Assembly (NCBI GenBank): GCA_016721465.1
Contig: JADKIA010000028.1
Span: forward strand, 310,001 to 374,000
Reading direction: 5' to 3'
Origin: Ideonella sp.
GTDB taxonomy: Bacteria > Pseudomonadota > Gammaproteobacteria > Burkholderiales > Burkholderiaceae_C
Length of the DNA stretch: 64,000 nt
The stretch's first letter is position 1. Every line of letters starts with the position of its first letter. Positions 19,901 to 29,664 of the stretch are shown here, one piece after another. Below the pieces are notes generated by a model. The model saw only the letters and a program-made list of their open reading frames with translations, did not search any database and was not told the DNA's origin. A program made the translations under genes and the position numbers.

Positions 19901-20421
19901 GGGAACAGGTCGATGAGCCCGCCACGCACCGCGTACTCGCCGGGCGAGACGACCTGGCTGACGTGGGTGTAGCCGGCCAGCGTTAGCTGGGCCCGCAAGG
20001 CCGCTTCGTCGAGCTTGGATTTCTGCTTGAACAGGAAGGTGGTACCGGCCAGGAAGCTGGGTGGCGCCAGGCGCGTCAGCGCGGTGGTGGCCGGCAGCAG
20101 CACCACGTCGGCGTCGCCGGTGTGGATGCGCCACAGCGTGGCCAGGCGCTCGGAGATCAGGTCCTGGTGCGGGCTGAAGGTGTCGTAGGGCAGCGTCTCC
20201 CAGTCGGGGAAGATGGTGGTCTTCAGGCCCGGCGCGAAGAAGGGCAACTCATCGGCCAGGCGCTGCGCGTCGGCCGGCTCGGCGGTGACGATGGCGAGCA
20301 GCCGCCTTTCGGCGCCTTGGCCTCGTGCCTGGGCCAGGCGCGCCAGCAGCAGCGCGTCCGCCGAACCGATGGGGCGGGGCAGGGTGAAGCGTTTGCCGGT
20401 GGCAATGGCGGGGAGTTGCAT
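16947..20421 (-). pseudogene. mfd: Transcription-repair coupling factor, reading frame broken by one extra base
   Basis: Mfd displaces stalled RNA polymerase and recruits UvrA. The N-terminal UvrB-like and RNA-polymerase-binding parts, GDVGFGKTEVA (Walker A) and, in the second frame, IIDEEHRFGV (DEAH-type box) and the TRG/C-terminal regions are all recognisable. The reading frame changes at a CCC run at 18478-18480 (plus strand): the first frame reads VAVHGWQAGG, whereas removing one base gives VAVHGGKQVAILAPTTLL, the normal helicase sequence. With that base removed the protein is 1157 residues, the usual length. Start ATG at 20421 (MQLPAIATGKRF) fits homologues. Either a recent disabling mutation or a sequencing error; a single-base homopolymer event and otherwise intact sequence favour the latter. 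Confidence 0.85.
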
Positions 20422-20515
20422 TCGTGGGCTGTTGCGAGGCAGAGGTGCAAAAACAAGCAGCCCCGGCACGGCGGTGCAGGGGCTTGAACATGGGCGGATT
20501 CTAGAATCGCGCCCG

Positions 20516-21229
20516 ATGACTGCCGCTTTCGCCACACCCCACCCCAGGCTGTTTGCCTTGGTGCCATGCGCGGGCGTGGGTGTGCGGGCAGGCGCCGGCG
20601 GGCCCAAGCAATACGCGCCATTGGGCAGCCAGGCGATGGTTGCCCGCACGCTGCAGGCCTTGGCCGCCGTGCCGCGACTGACGGCCACGCTGGTGGTGCT
20701 GTCGCCGCAGGACACGCAGTTCGACGCGGCCGTGCCGGGCTTCGGTGGCGACCACCAATGGCGGATCCATTGCGGCGGCGACACCCGCGCGCGGACGGTG
20801 GCCAATGGACTGGACGAACTGCAGGTGCATGGAGCGCAGGCCGACGACTGGGTGCTCGTCCACGATGCGGCGCGCTGCCTGGTGCGCCCCGAATGGGTTG
20901 ACCGGCTGATCGACGCCTGCCTGAACGATGCGGTGGGCGGCCTGCTCGCGCTGCCGCTGGCCGACACGCTGAAGCAGGAAGCCGGTGGCCGTGTGGTCAC
21001 CACCGTGTCGCGCGAGGGCAAGTGGGCCGCACAGACACCGCAGATGTTCCGCCTGGGCCTGCTGCGTCAGGCGCTGGCGCGCGCTGGCGCGTGGGTCACC
21101 GACGAGTCCAGCGCGATCGAGGCGCTGGGCTTGGCACCGAAGCTCGTGCCGGGCGAGGCCGAGAACTTCAAGCTCACCTATCCGGGTGACTTCGCGCTGG
21201 CCGAACGACTGCTGAGGAGTGCCGGATGA
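20516..21229 (+). CDS. ispD: 2-C-methyl-D-erythritol 4-phosphate cytidylyltransferase
   Basis: A 237-residue enzyme of the MEP isoprenoid pathway that joins CTP to methylerythritol phosphate. Motifs include the N-terminal nucleotide-binding ALVPCAGVGVRAGAGGPKQYAPLG, VLVHDAARCLVRPEWVDRLI and TDESSAIEALGLAPKLVPGEAENFKLTYPGD. ATG at 20516 begins 94 bp from the divergent mfd start; TAGAAT just upstream may be a -10. The stop overlaps the ispF start (ATGA), the usual arrangement. Residues between the glycine-rich turn and Lys (GVGVRAGAGGPK) are slightly variant but keep the essential arginine and lysine. Confidence 0.95.
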   Translation: MTAAFATPHPRLFALVPCAGVGVRAGAGGPKQYAPLGSQAMVARTLQALAAVPRLTATLVVLSPQDTQFDAAVPGFGGDHQWRIHCGGDTRARTVANGLDELQVHGAQADDWVLVHDAARCLVRPEWVDRLIDACLNDAVGGLLALPLADTLKQEAGGRVVTTVSREGKWAAQTPQMFRLGLLRQALARAGAWVTDESSAIEALGLAPKLVPGEAENFKLTYPGDFALAERLLRSAG

Positions 21230-21720
21230 CGACGACCCCAACGATGCGCATCGGCGAAGGTTGGGACATCCACGCCCTGGTCATTGGTCGACCGCTGATC
21301 CTGGGCGGCGTGACCATCGAACACAGCCACGGCCTGCTCGGGCACTCGGACGCAGATGCACTGCTGCACGCCATCACCGACGCCTTGCTCGGCGCTGCCG
21401 GCTTGGGCGACATCGGCCGGCACTTCCCCGACACCGACGCGGCGTTCAAGGGCGCCGATTCACTCCAGTTGCTGGCCGAGGCGATGCGGCGCGTGCGGGC
21501 CACGGGCTGGCAGATCGCCAACGTGGACAGCACCATCGTGGCCCAGGCGCCGAAGATGGCGCCACACATCCCGGCCATGCGCCAGCGCATTGCGCTGGCG
21601 CTGGGCGTGGAGGACGATGCCGTCAACGTGAAGGCCAAGACCGCCGAGCACATGGGTCCGGTGGGCGAGGGCCGGGCCATCGAGGCGCGCGCTGTTTGCC
21701 TGCTGCTGCGCACCCCTTGA
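21226..21720 (+). CDS. ispF: 2-C-methyl-D-erythritol 2,4-cyclodiphosphate synthase
   Basis: A 164-residue trimeric enzyme acting two steps after IspD in the MEP pathway. RIGEGWDIHALV holds the Asp-x-His metal ligands, and GHSDADALLHAITDALLGAAGLGDIGRHFPDTD is the family signature. KAKTAEHMGPVGEGRAIEARAVCLL is the conserved C-terminus. It overlaps ispD by four bases (ATGA), so both enzymes are made from one message. The length is at the normal value; start choice is fixed by the overlap. Confidence 0.96.
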   Translation: MTTTPTMRIGEGWDIHALVIGRPLILGGVTIEHSHGLLGHSDADALLHAITDALLGAAGLGDIGRHFPDTDAAFKGADSLQLLAEAMRRVRATGWQIANVDSTIVAQAPKMAPHIPAMRQRIALALGVEDDAVNVKAKTAEHMGPVGEGRAIEARAVCLLLRTP

Positions 21721-21769
21721 ATCGGTCCGTATCGGCCTGCAGATCAACGGAGGTTTGGGAGCCGACATC

Positions 21770-22759
21770 GTGGAGTTCAAGGACTACTACCAAGTGCTGG
21801 GCGTGGCGCGCGACGCCAGTGCCGATGACATCAAGAAGGCGTTTCGCCGCCTGGCGCGCAAGTACCACCCCGACGTCAGCAAGGAGCCCAATGCCGCGGC
21901 GCGCATGGCCGAGGTCAACGAGGCGAACACGGTGCTGTCCGACGCCGAGCGGCGCGCCGCCTACGACGCCGTGGGCCAGGGGCGCCGGCAGGGTGAAGCC
22001 TTCACGCCGCCCCCGGACTGGGATGCGGGCTTCGAATTCTCGGGGGCCGGCTTCGATGGCGCGGGCGGTGGCGACCACAGCGATTTCTTCGAGCAGTTGT
22101 TCGGGCGCATGGGCGCGGGCGCTCGCCGGCGGGCGCATGGCGGCACTGCGGGCCGCGATGCAACCAGCCACCGTGGCGAAGACCACCACGCGCGCATCGT
22201 GCTTGATCTGGAGGACGCCTTCCGCGGCGCCACCCGACAGGTCACGTTGCGCAATCCCCAACTGGGCAGCGATGGCCGCGTGACCCTGGAACAGCGCACG
22301 CTGGACGTGAAGATCCCTGCCGGCGTGCGGCCAGGGCAGATGATCCGGCTGGCCGGGCAAGGCGGCGCGGGCCTGGGCGGGGCACCGGCAGGCGATCTGT
22401 TCCTGGAGGTTCATTTCCGCCCGCATGGTCGCTTCCATGTCGAAGCCGGCAACCTGGTGGCCGAATTGCCGGTGGCGCCCTGGGAGGCCGCGCTCGGTGC
22501 GGTGGTGCCGGTCGAATTGCCCGATGGCTCGAGCCTGAAGGTGCGTGTGCCCGCCGGTGCCCAGGGCGGTCGACGCCTCACCGTGCGGGGCAAGGGGCTG
22601 CCTGGGGCCACCCCGGGTGATCTGGACCTGACGGTGCGCGTCATTCTTCCGAGCGGGCTCGATCCCCGGGCCCGCGTGCTGTACGAGCAGATGGCCCGTG
22701 ACCTGCCGGATTTCGATGCTCGCAAGGTGGCGCAGGCCGAAGCCTCACGCGGAGAATGA
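21770..22759 (+). CDS. cbpA: DnaJ-class co-chaperone, CbpA type
   Basis: A 329-residue J-domain protein. The J domain covers residues 4-70 with the HPD motif at 33-35 (KYHPDVS); a Gly/Phe-rich linker (FEFSGAGFDGAGGGDHSDFFEQLFG) and two C-terminal beta-barrel substrate domains follow. There is no cysteine-rich zinc finger, which separates CbpA from DnaJ. A GTG at 21770 preceded by GGGAG is the likely start; a TTG five codons upstream sits too close to GGAGG. The next gene, overlapping by four bases, is the cognate modulator CbpM, which strongly supports the assignment. It stimulates DnaK ATPase under stress. Confidence 0.9.
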   Translation: MEFKDYYQVLGVARDASADDIKKAFRRLARKYHPDVSKEPNAAARMAEVNEANTVLSDAERRAAYDAVGQGRRQGEAFTPPPDWDAGFEFSGAGFDGAGGGDHSDFFEQLFGRMGAGARRRAHGGTAGRDATSHRGEDHHARIVLDLEDAFRGATRQVTLRNPQLGSDGRVTLEQRTLDVKIPAGVRPGQMIRLAGQGGAGLGGAPAGDLFLEVHFRPHGRFHVEAGNLVAELPVAPWEAALGAVVPVELPDGSSLKVRVPAGAQGGRRLTVRGKGLPGATPGDLDLTVRVILPSGLDPRARVLYEQMARDLPDFDARKVAQAEASRGE

Positions 22760-23088
22760 CGACCATGACGCGAAATGCGATGCCGCTCGAAGCGGTGCTG
22801 GACGATGCGCTGATGTCGCTGGACGAACTGTGCCGTGTCGGCGCGGTCAGCCCGCAATGGGTCACCGAGCGTGTGCAGGGCGGGCTGTTGCAGGTGGCGC
22901 TGCTGCAGACCGACGGCGAGGCCTGGAGGGCCTGGCGCTTCGATGCCTTGGCGCTGGACCGCGTGCGCCACATGCGCCGGCTGGAGCGCGACTTCGACGC
23001 CGTGCCCGAACTGGCTGCGCTGGTGGTCGATCTGCTCGACGAGGTGCACCGGCTGCGCGCCCGCTTGCGCCAGGCCGGCATCGATTGA
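22756..23088 (+). CDS. cbpM: CbpA modulator protein CbpM
   Basis: A 110-residue MerR-like winged-helix protein that binds the J domain of CbpA and inhibits its co-chaperone activity. MSLDELCRVGAVSPQWVTERVQGGLLQ is the HTH-like part, and a C-terminal coiled-coil-like segment (ELAALVVDLLDEVHRLRARLRQAG) follows. Start overlaps the cbpA stop (ATGA), giving coupled synthesis of chaperone and inhibitor. Size and position match the family. Confidence 0.88.
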   Translation: MTTMTRNAMPLEAVLDDALMSLDELCRVGAVSPQWVTERVQGGLLQVALLQTDGEAWRAWRFDALALDRVRHMRRLERDFDAVPELAALVVDLLDEVHRLRARLRQAGID

Positions 23089-23104
23089 GCGGGCGCCGCA
23101 GCGC

Positions 23105-24911
<1,807 letters not shown>

Positions 24912-24928
<17 letters not shown>

Positions 24929-26240
24929 AGCGCAGGTGCATCATCAAGCCGCCGTCCGGGGCGTTCTGGATCTCGAGCTGCCCGCCCATGCGCAGCATGG
25001 ATTTCTCGACGATGGCCAGGCCCAGGCCGGCGCCCGTGGCAGCGGTGCGTGCCGCGTCGCCGCGGAAGAACGGTGTGGTCAGCTGCGGCAGCTTCTCGGG
25101 CGCCACGCCTGGGCCCTTGTCGCGCACGGTGCAGATGATCCACGGCCCGGTGCGCGCATAGTTGACCGTGACGATGGCGATGCCGGTCTCGTTCGTGCGC
25201 CCGTAGCGGCGGGCGTTCTCGAAGAGGTTGGCGAACACCCGGCCGATCTCCACCTCGTCGGCCAGGACCATCAGGTCGATGGCCACCTTGGAGGTGATCT
25301 GGATCTCCGACGTGTCGCGGAAGGCGGCCGCCTCGCGGTCGATCAGCATCGACAGGTGCACCGGCCGAAGGCGCGTCTCGCCCGGCCGGGCGTAGTCCAT
25401 GAACTTGTCGATGATGGCGTCGAGCTGGTCGATGTCGCTGGCGATGTTGCGGCGGGCCTCCTCGTCGCTGACGCTCATCTCGGCCTCCAGCCGCAGCCGC
25501 GCCAAGGGCGTGCGCAGGTCGTGGCTGATGCCGGCCAGCATCACCGCGCGGTCTTCCTCCACCTTGGCCAGCTCGCGCGCCATGCGGTTGAAGCCCATGT
25601 TGACTTCGCGGATTTCGCTGGTCAAGGTGTTCTCGTCCAGCCGCGATTCGAATTCGCCGCCGCGGATACGGCTGGCGGCAAACGACAGGTCGCGCAGCGG
25701 GCGATTGATCAGCCGCGCGATCGCCACCGAACCGATCACCGTGGCCAGCAAGGCGATGCCGATCCACACGAACCAGGTGTTGCCGGTGAGCGGATGGATG
25801 CGCGCCTCTTCGGCGTGCAGCCACCAGGGGTCGTCGTCGATGGTGAAGCCCACCCACAAGCCGGGCTGGCCGTTCACGCTGCTGGCGACGATGGCGCCCG
25901 GGCCCAGGCGTGTGCGCAGTTCCACGCTCACGCTGCGGGTGAAGGTGTCGTGCTCGAAAGGCACCCATTTGTCGCCGGGCTCGCGGGGCAGCACGCGGAT
26001 GGCCTCGCGCGTGCTCATGGCCTTGACCAGCGCCACGCGGTTGATGCGGTCGGCGTAGCGCATGCCTTCGCGCGTGAGGTTCACCAGGCTGGCGATCTGC
26101 TGGGCGGCAAGCACCACCCGGGGCTCGGATTCCAGCGTGCGCAGCGTCTGCACCCAGGCGAAGATGCCGCCACCCAGCAGCACCGCAAGCAGAAAAAAGG
26201 TGCGCCAGAAGAGACTGAGCGCAACCTTTTGTTCGCTCAC
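24912..26240 (-). CDS. envZ: EnvZ-like sensor histidine kinase
   Basis: A 442-residue membrane kinase. Two transmembrane helices (about 12-30 and 156-175) bracket a periplasmic domain of roughly 120 residues; a HAMP linker, then the HisKA box AGISHDLRTPLARLR with phospho-acceptor His240, and HATPase motifs NLFENARRYG, RDKGPGV and GAGLGLAIVEK follow. It is encoded 37 bp after an OmpR-type regulator on the same strand, the standard ompR-envZ order. Signal is likely osmolarity or acid, by analogy. Tail-to-tail overlap with ftsH. Confidence 0.88.
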
Positions 26241-26277
26241 CGGGGGCCCGCGGAACGAGCCGCGAAGGCGGCGTGGC

Positions 26278-27012
26278 TCACGCCGAGCCGTCCGGCACGA
26301 AGACGTAGCCCACGCCCCAGACGGTCTGGATGTAGCGCGGCTGGGAAGGATCCGGCTCGATCATCTTGCGCAGGCGGGACACCTGGACGTCGAGGCTGCG
26401 GTCGAAGGGCTCGAACTCGCGGCCGCGGGCCAACTGCGCCAGCTTGTCCCGCGACAGCGGTTGGCGCGGATGGCGCACCAGCGCCTTGAGCATGGAGAAC
26501 TCACCGGTCGTGAGCGCCATCTGCTCTCCGTTCTTGGCCAGGCGGCGCAGCGAAAGGTCGAATTCGAAGGGACCGAAGTTGACGACCTGAGCTTCCTTCG
26601 ATGGCGCGCCGGGGGCCTCGGGTGCCGGGCGGCGGCGCAGCACGGCGTGGATGCGGGCCAGCAATTCGCGCGGATTGAAGGGCTTGGGCAGGTAGTCGTC
26701 CGCCCCCACCTCGAGGCCGACGATGCGGTCCACGTCCTCCACCTTGGCCGTGAGCATGATGATGGGCGTGCTGTCGTTGGCCGCGCGCAGGCGGCGACAG
26801 ATCGACAGGCCGTCCTCGCCCGGCAGCATCAGGTCGAGCACGATCAGGTCGACCGTCTCGCGCGTCATCAGCCGGTTCAGCGCCTTCGAGTCCTCGACCA
26901 GCAGCACCTCGAAGCCCTCCTGCGTGAGGTAGCGGCGAAGCAGGTCGCGGATGCGCGCGTCGTCGTCGACAACGACGATGCGGTCAGGGCGGGTGTTGGC
27001 TGGCGCGTTCAT
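26278..27012 (-). CDS. ompR: OmpR-family response regulator
   Basis: A 244-residue two-domain regulator: receiver with acidic triad VVDDDAR, phospho-acceptor Asp60 in LIVLDLMLPGEDG and the KPF lysine, then a winged-helix DNA-binding domain (LTTGEFSMLKALVRHPRQPLSRDKLAQLARGREFEPFDRSLDVQVSRLRKMIE). RSLDVQVSRLR and WGVGYVF match OmpR more than PhoB. First gene of the ompR-envZ pair. ATG at 27012 begins MNAPANTRPDRIVVVDDD; longer in-frame extensions have no homology-like character. The promoter should lie in the 209-bp region shared with the SIMPL gene. Confidence 0.9.
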   Translation of the reverse strand: MNAPANTRPDRIVVVDDDARIRDLLRRYLTQEGFEVLLVEDSKALNRLMTRETVDLIVLDLMLPGEDGLSICRRLRAANDSTPIIMLTAKVEDVDRIVGLEVGADDYLPKPFNPRELLARIHAVLRRRPAPEAPGAPSKEAQVVNFGPFEFDLSLRRLAKNGEQMALTTGEFSMLKALVRHPRQPLSRDKLAQLARGREFEPFDRSLDVQVSRLRKMIEPDPSQPRYIQTVWGVGYVFVPDGSA

Positions 27013-27133
27013 GCGTACTCCGAATATGTAACAGAGGCATTGTGCGGGCGGTTTCGGGTGCGATTCTGGATCCGATGACCCGCAGTTACAACTCTTGCCC
27101 TTCGGAGCGCTGCCCGATGCCGGCTCGGTCGCG

Positions 27134-27148
27134 GACGCAAAATGCGTC
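27134..27148. promoter_or_regulatory. Short dyad in the ompR / SIMPL divergent region
   Basis: GACGCA and TGCGTC face each other across AAA in the 209-bp divergent spacer. A possible operator; nothing identifies its protein. Confidence 0.25.
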
Positions 27149-27221
27149 AACGCGCCGCTGCCTCGGCGCGCTGTAGGTGTACACGCCGCCGATCCGGTGG
27201 CCGCTTCCAGACGGGAATCCC

Positions 27222-27932
27222 ATGACTCGAACCCCTTTCCTGGCCATCGCGTTGATGGCCGGCGCCGCGGCTGCCGCTGCGCAGACCCAGATCCTGCCGC
27301 CGCCACAGAATGTCCTGCAACTGTCGGCCAGTGCCACTGCGGAGGTGGCGCAGGACCTGTTGGCCATCACGCTGTCGGTGCAGCGCGAGGGCAGCGATGC
27401 TGCGGCCGTGCAGTCGCAGCTCAAGCAGACCTTGGATGCCGCACTGGCCGAAGCGCGCAAGGCCGCCCGCCCGGGCCAGGTGGAGGTACGCACCGGCAGC
27501 TTCGGCATCTACCCGCGCTACGCGCCCAAGGGCGGCGTGAACGGATGGCAAGGCCGGGCCGATCTGGTGCTGGAAGGGCGCGACATGGCGGCCATCAGCC
27601 AACTGGCCGGTCGACTGAGCGGCATGGTGGTGTCCAACGTGGCCTATGGCCTGGCACGAGAAACCCGCGAAAGGGTCGAGGGCGACGTGGCTGCACAGGC
27701 CATCGGGCGCTTCAAGGCGCGCGCCGACACCTATGCCAAGCAGTTCGGCTTCGGCGGCTACGCCATCCGGGAGGTCAACGTGGGGCAGGCCGACGCGGCA
27801 TTTCAGCAAGGCCTGCCACGGGTGCGGGCCATGTCGGCCAGCCTGGCTTCGGACGAGGCCGTGCCGGTCGAGGCGGGCAAGGCGAACGTGACCGTCACGG
27901 TCAACGGCAGCGTGCAGATGTCGACGCGCTGA
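27222..27932 (+). CDS. SIMPL domain protein, exported
   Basis: A 236-residue protein with a cleavable signal peptide (MTRTPFLAIALMAGAAAAAAQ) and one SIMPL (DUF541) domain. LQLSASATAEVAQDLLAITLSVQREG and GWQGRADLVLEGRDMAAISQLAGRLSGM are typical of the periplasmic YggE-type branch, whose members protect against oxidative stress or scaffold outer-membrane complexes. ATG at 27222 was chosen because the signal peptide begins there. It is divergent from ompR and converges with the 3-hydroxybutyrate dehydrogenase gene. Exact function is not known. Confidence 0.82.
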   Translation: MTRTPFLAIALMAGAAAAAAQTQILPPPQNVLQLSASATAEVAQDLLAITLSVQREGSDAAAVQSQLKQTLDAALAEARKAARPGQVEVRTGSFGIYPRYAPKGGVNGWQGRADLVLEGRDMAAISQLAGRLSGMVVSNVAYGLARETRERVEGDVAAQAIGRFKARADTYAKQFGFGGYAIREVNVGQADAAFQQGLPRVRAMSASLASDEAVPVEAGKANVTVTVNGSVQMSTR

Positions 27933-27956
27933 GGGCGCTGACGCTGACGCTGCGGG

Positions 27957-28739
27957 TTACTGCGCCGTCCAGCCGCCGTCCACGTTCCAGGCCACACCGC
28001 GGATGTTGTCGCCGGCTGGCGAACACATGAACAAGGCCAGCTCGGCCAGCTCGGCCGGCGTGGTGAATTGAAGCGAGGGCTGCTTCTCGGCCAGCAACTG
28101 GCGCTTGGCCTCGTCGTTGCTGATCTTGAGGCTTTCCGCGCGCGCGTCCACCTGCTTTTGTACCAGCGGTGTGAGCACCCAGCCGGGGCAGATGGCGTTT
28201 ACGGTGACACCGGTGGTGGCGTTCTCGAGTGCCGCCACCTTGGTCAGGCCGACGATGCCGTGCTTGGCCGCCACATAGGCCGACTTCTGCGCCGAACCCA
28301 CCAGGCCATGCACCGAGGCCACATTGATGATGCGGCCCCAGTGGCGTGCCTTCATGCCGGGCAAGGCCGCGCGCATGGTGTGGAAGGCCGAGTTCAGGTT
28401 GATGGCGATGATGGCGTCCCAGCGGTCCACCGGGAAGTCCTCGATGTTGGCCACGTGCTGGATGCCGGCGTTGTTGACCAGGATGTCCACCGCGCCGAAC
28501 TCGGCCTCGCAGGCGCGCACCATGGCCTCGATCTCCGCAGGCTTGCTCATGTCGGCGCCGTGGTAGGACACCTTGCCACCAAACGCCGCAGATTCGGCCG
28601 CCACCTGCGCCTTGGCCCCAGCCACGTCGCCAAAGCCGTTGAGCATCACGTTGGCGCCAGCCTTGGCCAGCGCCAGGGCCATGCCCAGACCGATGCCGCT
28701 GGTCGAGCCGGTGACGATGGCACTTTTGCCTTTGAGCAT
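27957..28739 (-). CDS. 3-hydroxybutyrate dehydrogenase (second paralogue)
   Basis: A 260-residue short-chain dehydrogenase, the standard length for bacterial BDH. TGSTSGIG, NNAGIQHVANIEDFP, NVASVHGLVGSAQKSAYVAAKHG (Ser-Tyr-Lys triad) and the DGGWTAQ C-terminus identify it. ATG at 28739 has GGAG at 8 bp; an upstream in-frame start adds 7 unsupported residues. It interconverts D-3-hydroxybutyrate and acetoacetate. Unlike the first paralogue it is not beside polymer-degrading genes, and may be the housekeeping copy. The divergent neighbour is an alpha/beta hydrolase. Confidence 0.92.
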   Translation of the reverse strand: MLKGKSAIVTGSTSGIGLGMALALAKAGANVMLNGFGDVAGAKAQVAAESAAFGGKVSYHGADMSKPAEIEAMVRACEAEFGAVDILVNNAGIQHVANIEDFPVDRWDAIIAINLNSAFHTMRAALPGMKARHWGRIINVASVHGLVGSAQKSAYVAAKHGIVGLTKVAALENATTGVTVNAICPGWVLTPLVQKQVDARAESLKISNDEAKRQLLAEKQPSLQFTTPAELAELALFMCSPAGDNIRGVAWNVDGGWTAQ

Positions 28740-28797
28740 GACAATCTCCGTTGAAGACATGAATCGTTGGCCGGATTATCCGGAAAGGAACTGACCC

Positions 28798-29664
28798 ATG
28801 ACTGAACCTCGCCTGCGCCACGTGCAGTGCCTCGATGCCAAGGGGCTGCACCGCATGGCCTATTGGGAGTGGGGGGACCCGGCGAACCGGCGCGTGCTGG
28901 TGTGCGTGCATGGGCTGTCGCGCCAGGGTCGCGATTTCGACACGCTGTCGGCGGCGCTGCGTGGGCACTACCGGGTGGTCTGCCCCGACGTGGTCGGCCG
29001 AGGGCAATCCGAGTGGTTGGCCGACCCGATGGGCTATGCCATCCCGGCCTATGTGGCCGACATGGTCACCTTGCTGGCGCGCCTGGATGCGGACGTGGTG
29101 GATTGGGTCGGCACCTCGATGGGCGGCCTGATCGGTTTGGGCGTGTCGGCCCTGCCGAAGTCGCCCGTGCGCCGCTTGGTGCTCAACGACGTGGGGCCGG
29201 TGATCGAGCCGGCGTCGCTGGCCCGCATCGGCACCTACCTTGGCCAGCCCGCACATTGGGACAGCGAGCAGCAGGCGGCCGATGCACTGTGGGCCCTCTC
29301 GCAGGGCTTTGGCCCGCACACGCGCGAGCAATGGCTGGCCCTGACACGACCGCAATTGCAGCCCGACGGCAGCGGCTACAAGCCGCGCTGTGACCCGGCC
29401 ATCGCCGTGCCCTTCCGCATGATCACGCCGGAGCTGGCCAAGCTGGGCGAGGCGGCACTCTGGCAGGCCTACGACAGCCTGAGGCTGCCGACCTTGCTGC
29501 TGCGCGGCGCCGAATCCGATCTGCTGTCTGCCGCGACCGCCCAGACCATGATGCAACGCGGGCCACGCGCCCGACTGGTGCAGTTTGCCGGCGTGGGCCA
29601 TGCGCCCACGATGGTGGCGGACGATCAGGTGAGGGCGGTCAGCGAGTTCCTCCTGGCGGAATGA
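28798..29664 (+). CDS. Alpha/beta fold hydrolase
   Basis: A 288-residue hydrolase. Visible are VCVHGLSRQGRDFD (oxyanion-hole side), CPDVVGRGQSEW, the nucleophile elbow VGTSMGGLIGL and the catalytic His in FAGVGHAPTM; an acidic residue in RGAESDLL completes a triad. Substrate unknown; close relatives are annotated only as hydrolases. Its stop overlaps the relA start by four bases (ATGA), suggesting a shared transcript, an arrangement common in Burkholderiales. Confidence 0.82.
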   Translation: MTEPRLRHVQCLDAKGLHRMAYWEWGDPANRRVLVCVHGLSRQGRDFDTLSAALRGHYRVVCPDVVGRGQSEWLADPMGYAIPAYVADMVTLLARLDADVVDWVGTSMGGLIGLGVSALPKSPVRRLVLNDVGPVIEPASLARIGTYLGQPAHWDSEQQAADALWALSQGFGPHTREQWLALTRPQLQPDGSGYKPRCDPAIAVPFRMITPELAKLGEAALWQAYDSLRLPTLLLRGAESDLLSAATAQTMMQRGPRARLVQFAGVGHAPTMVADDQVRAVSEFLLAE

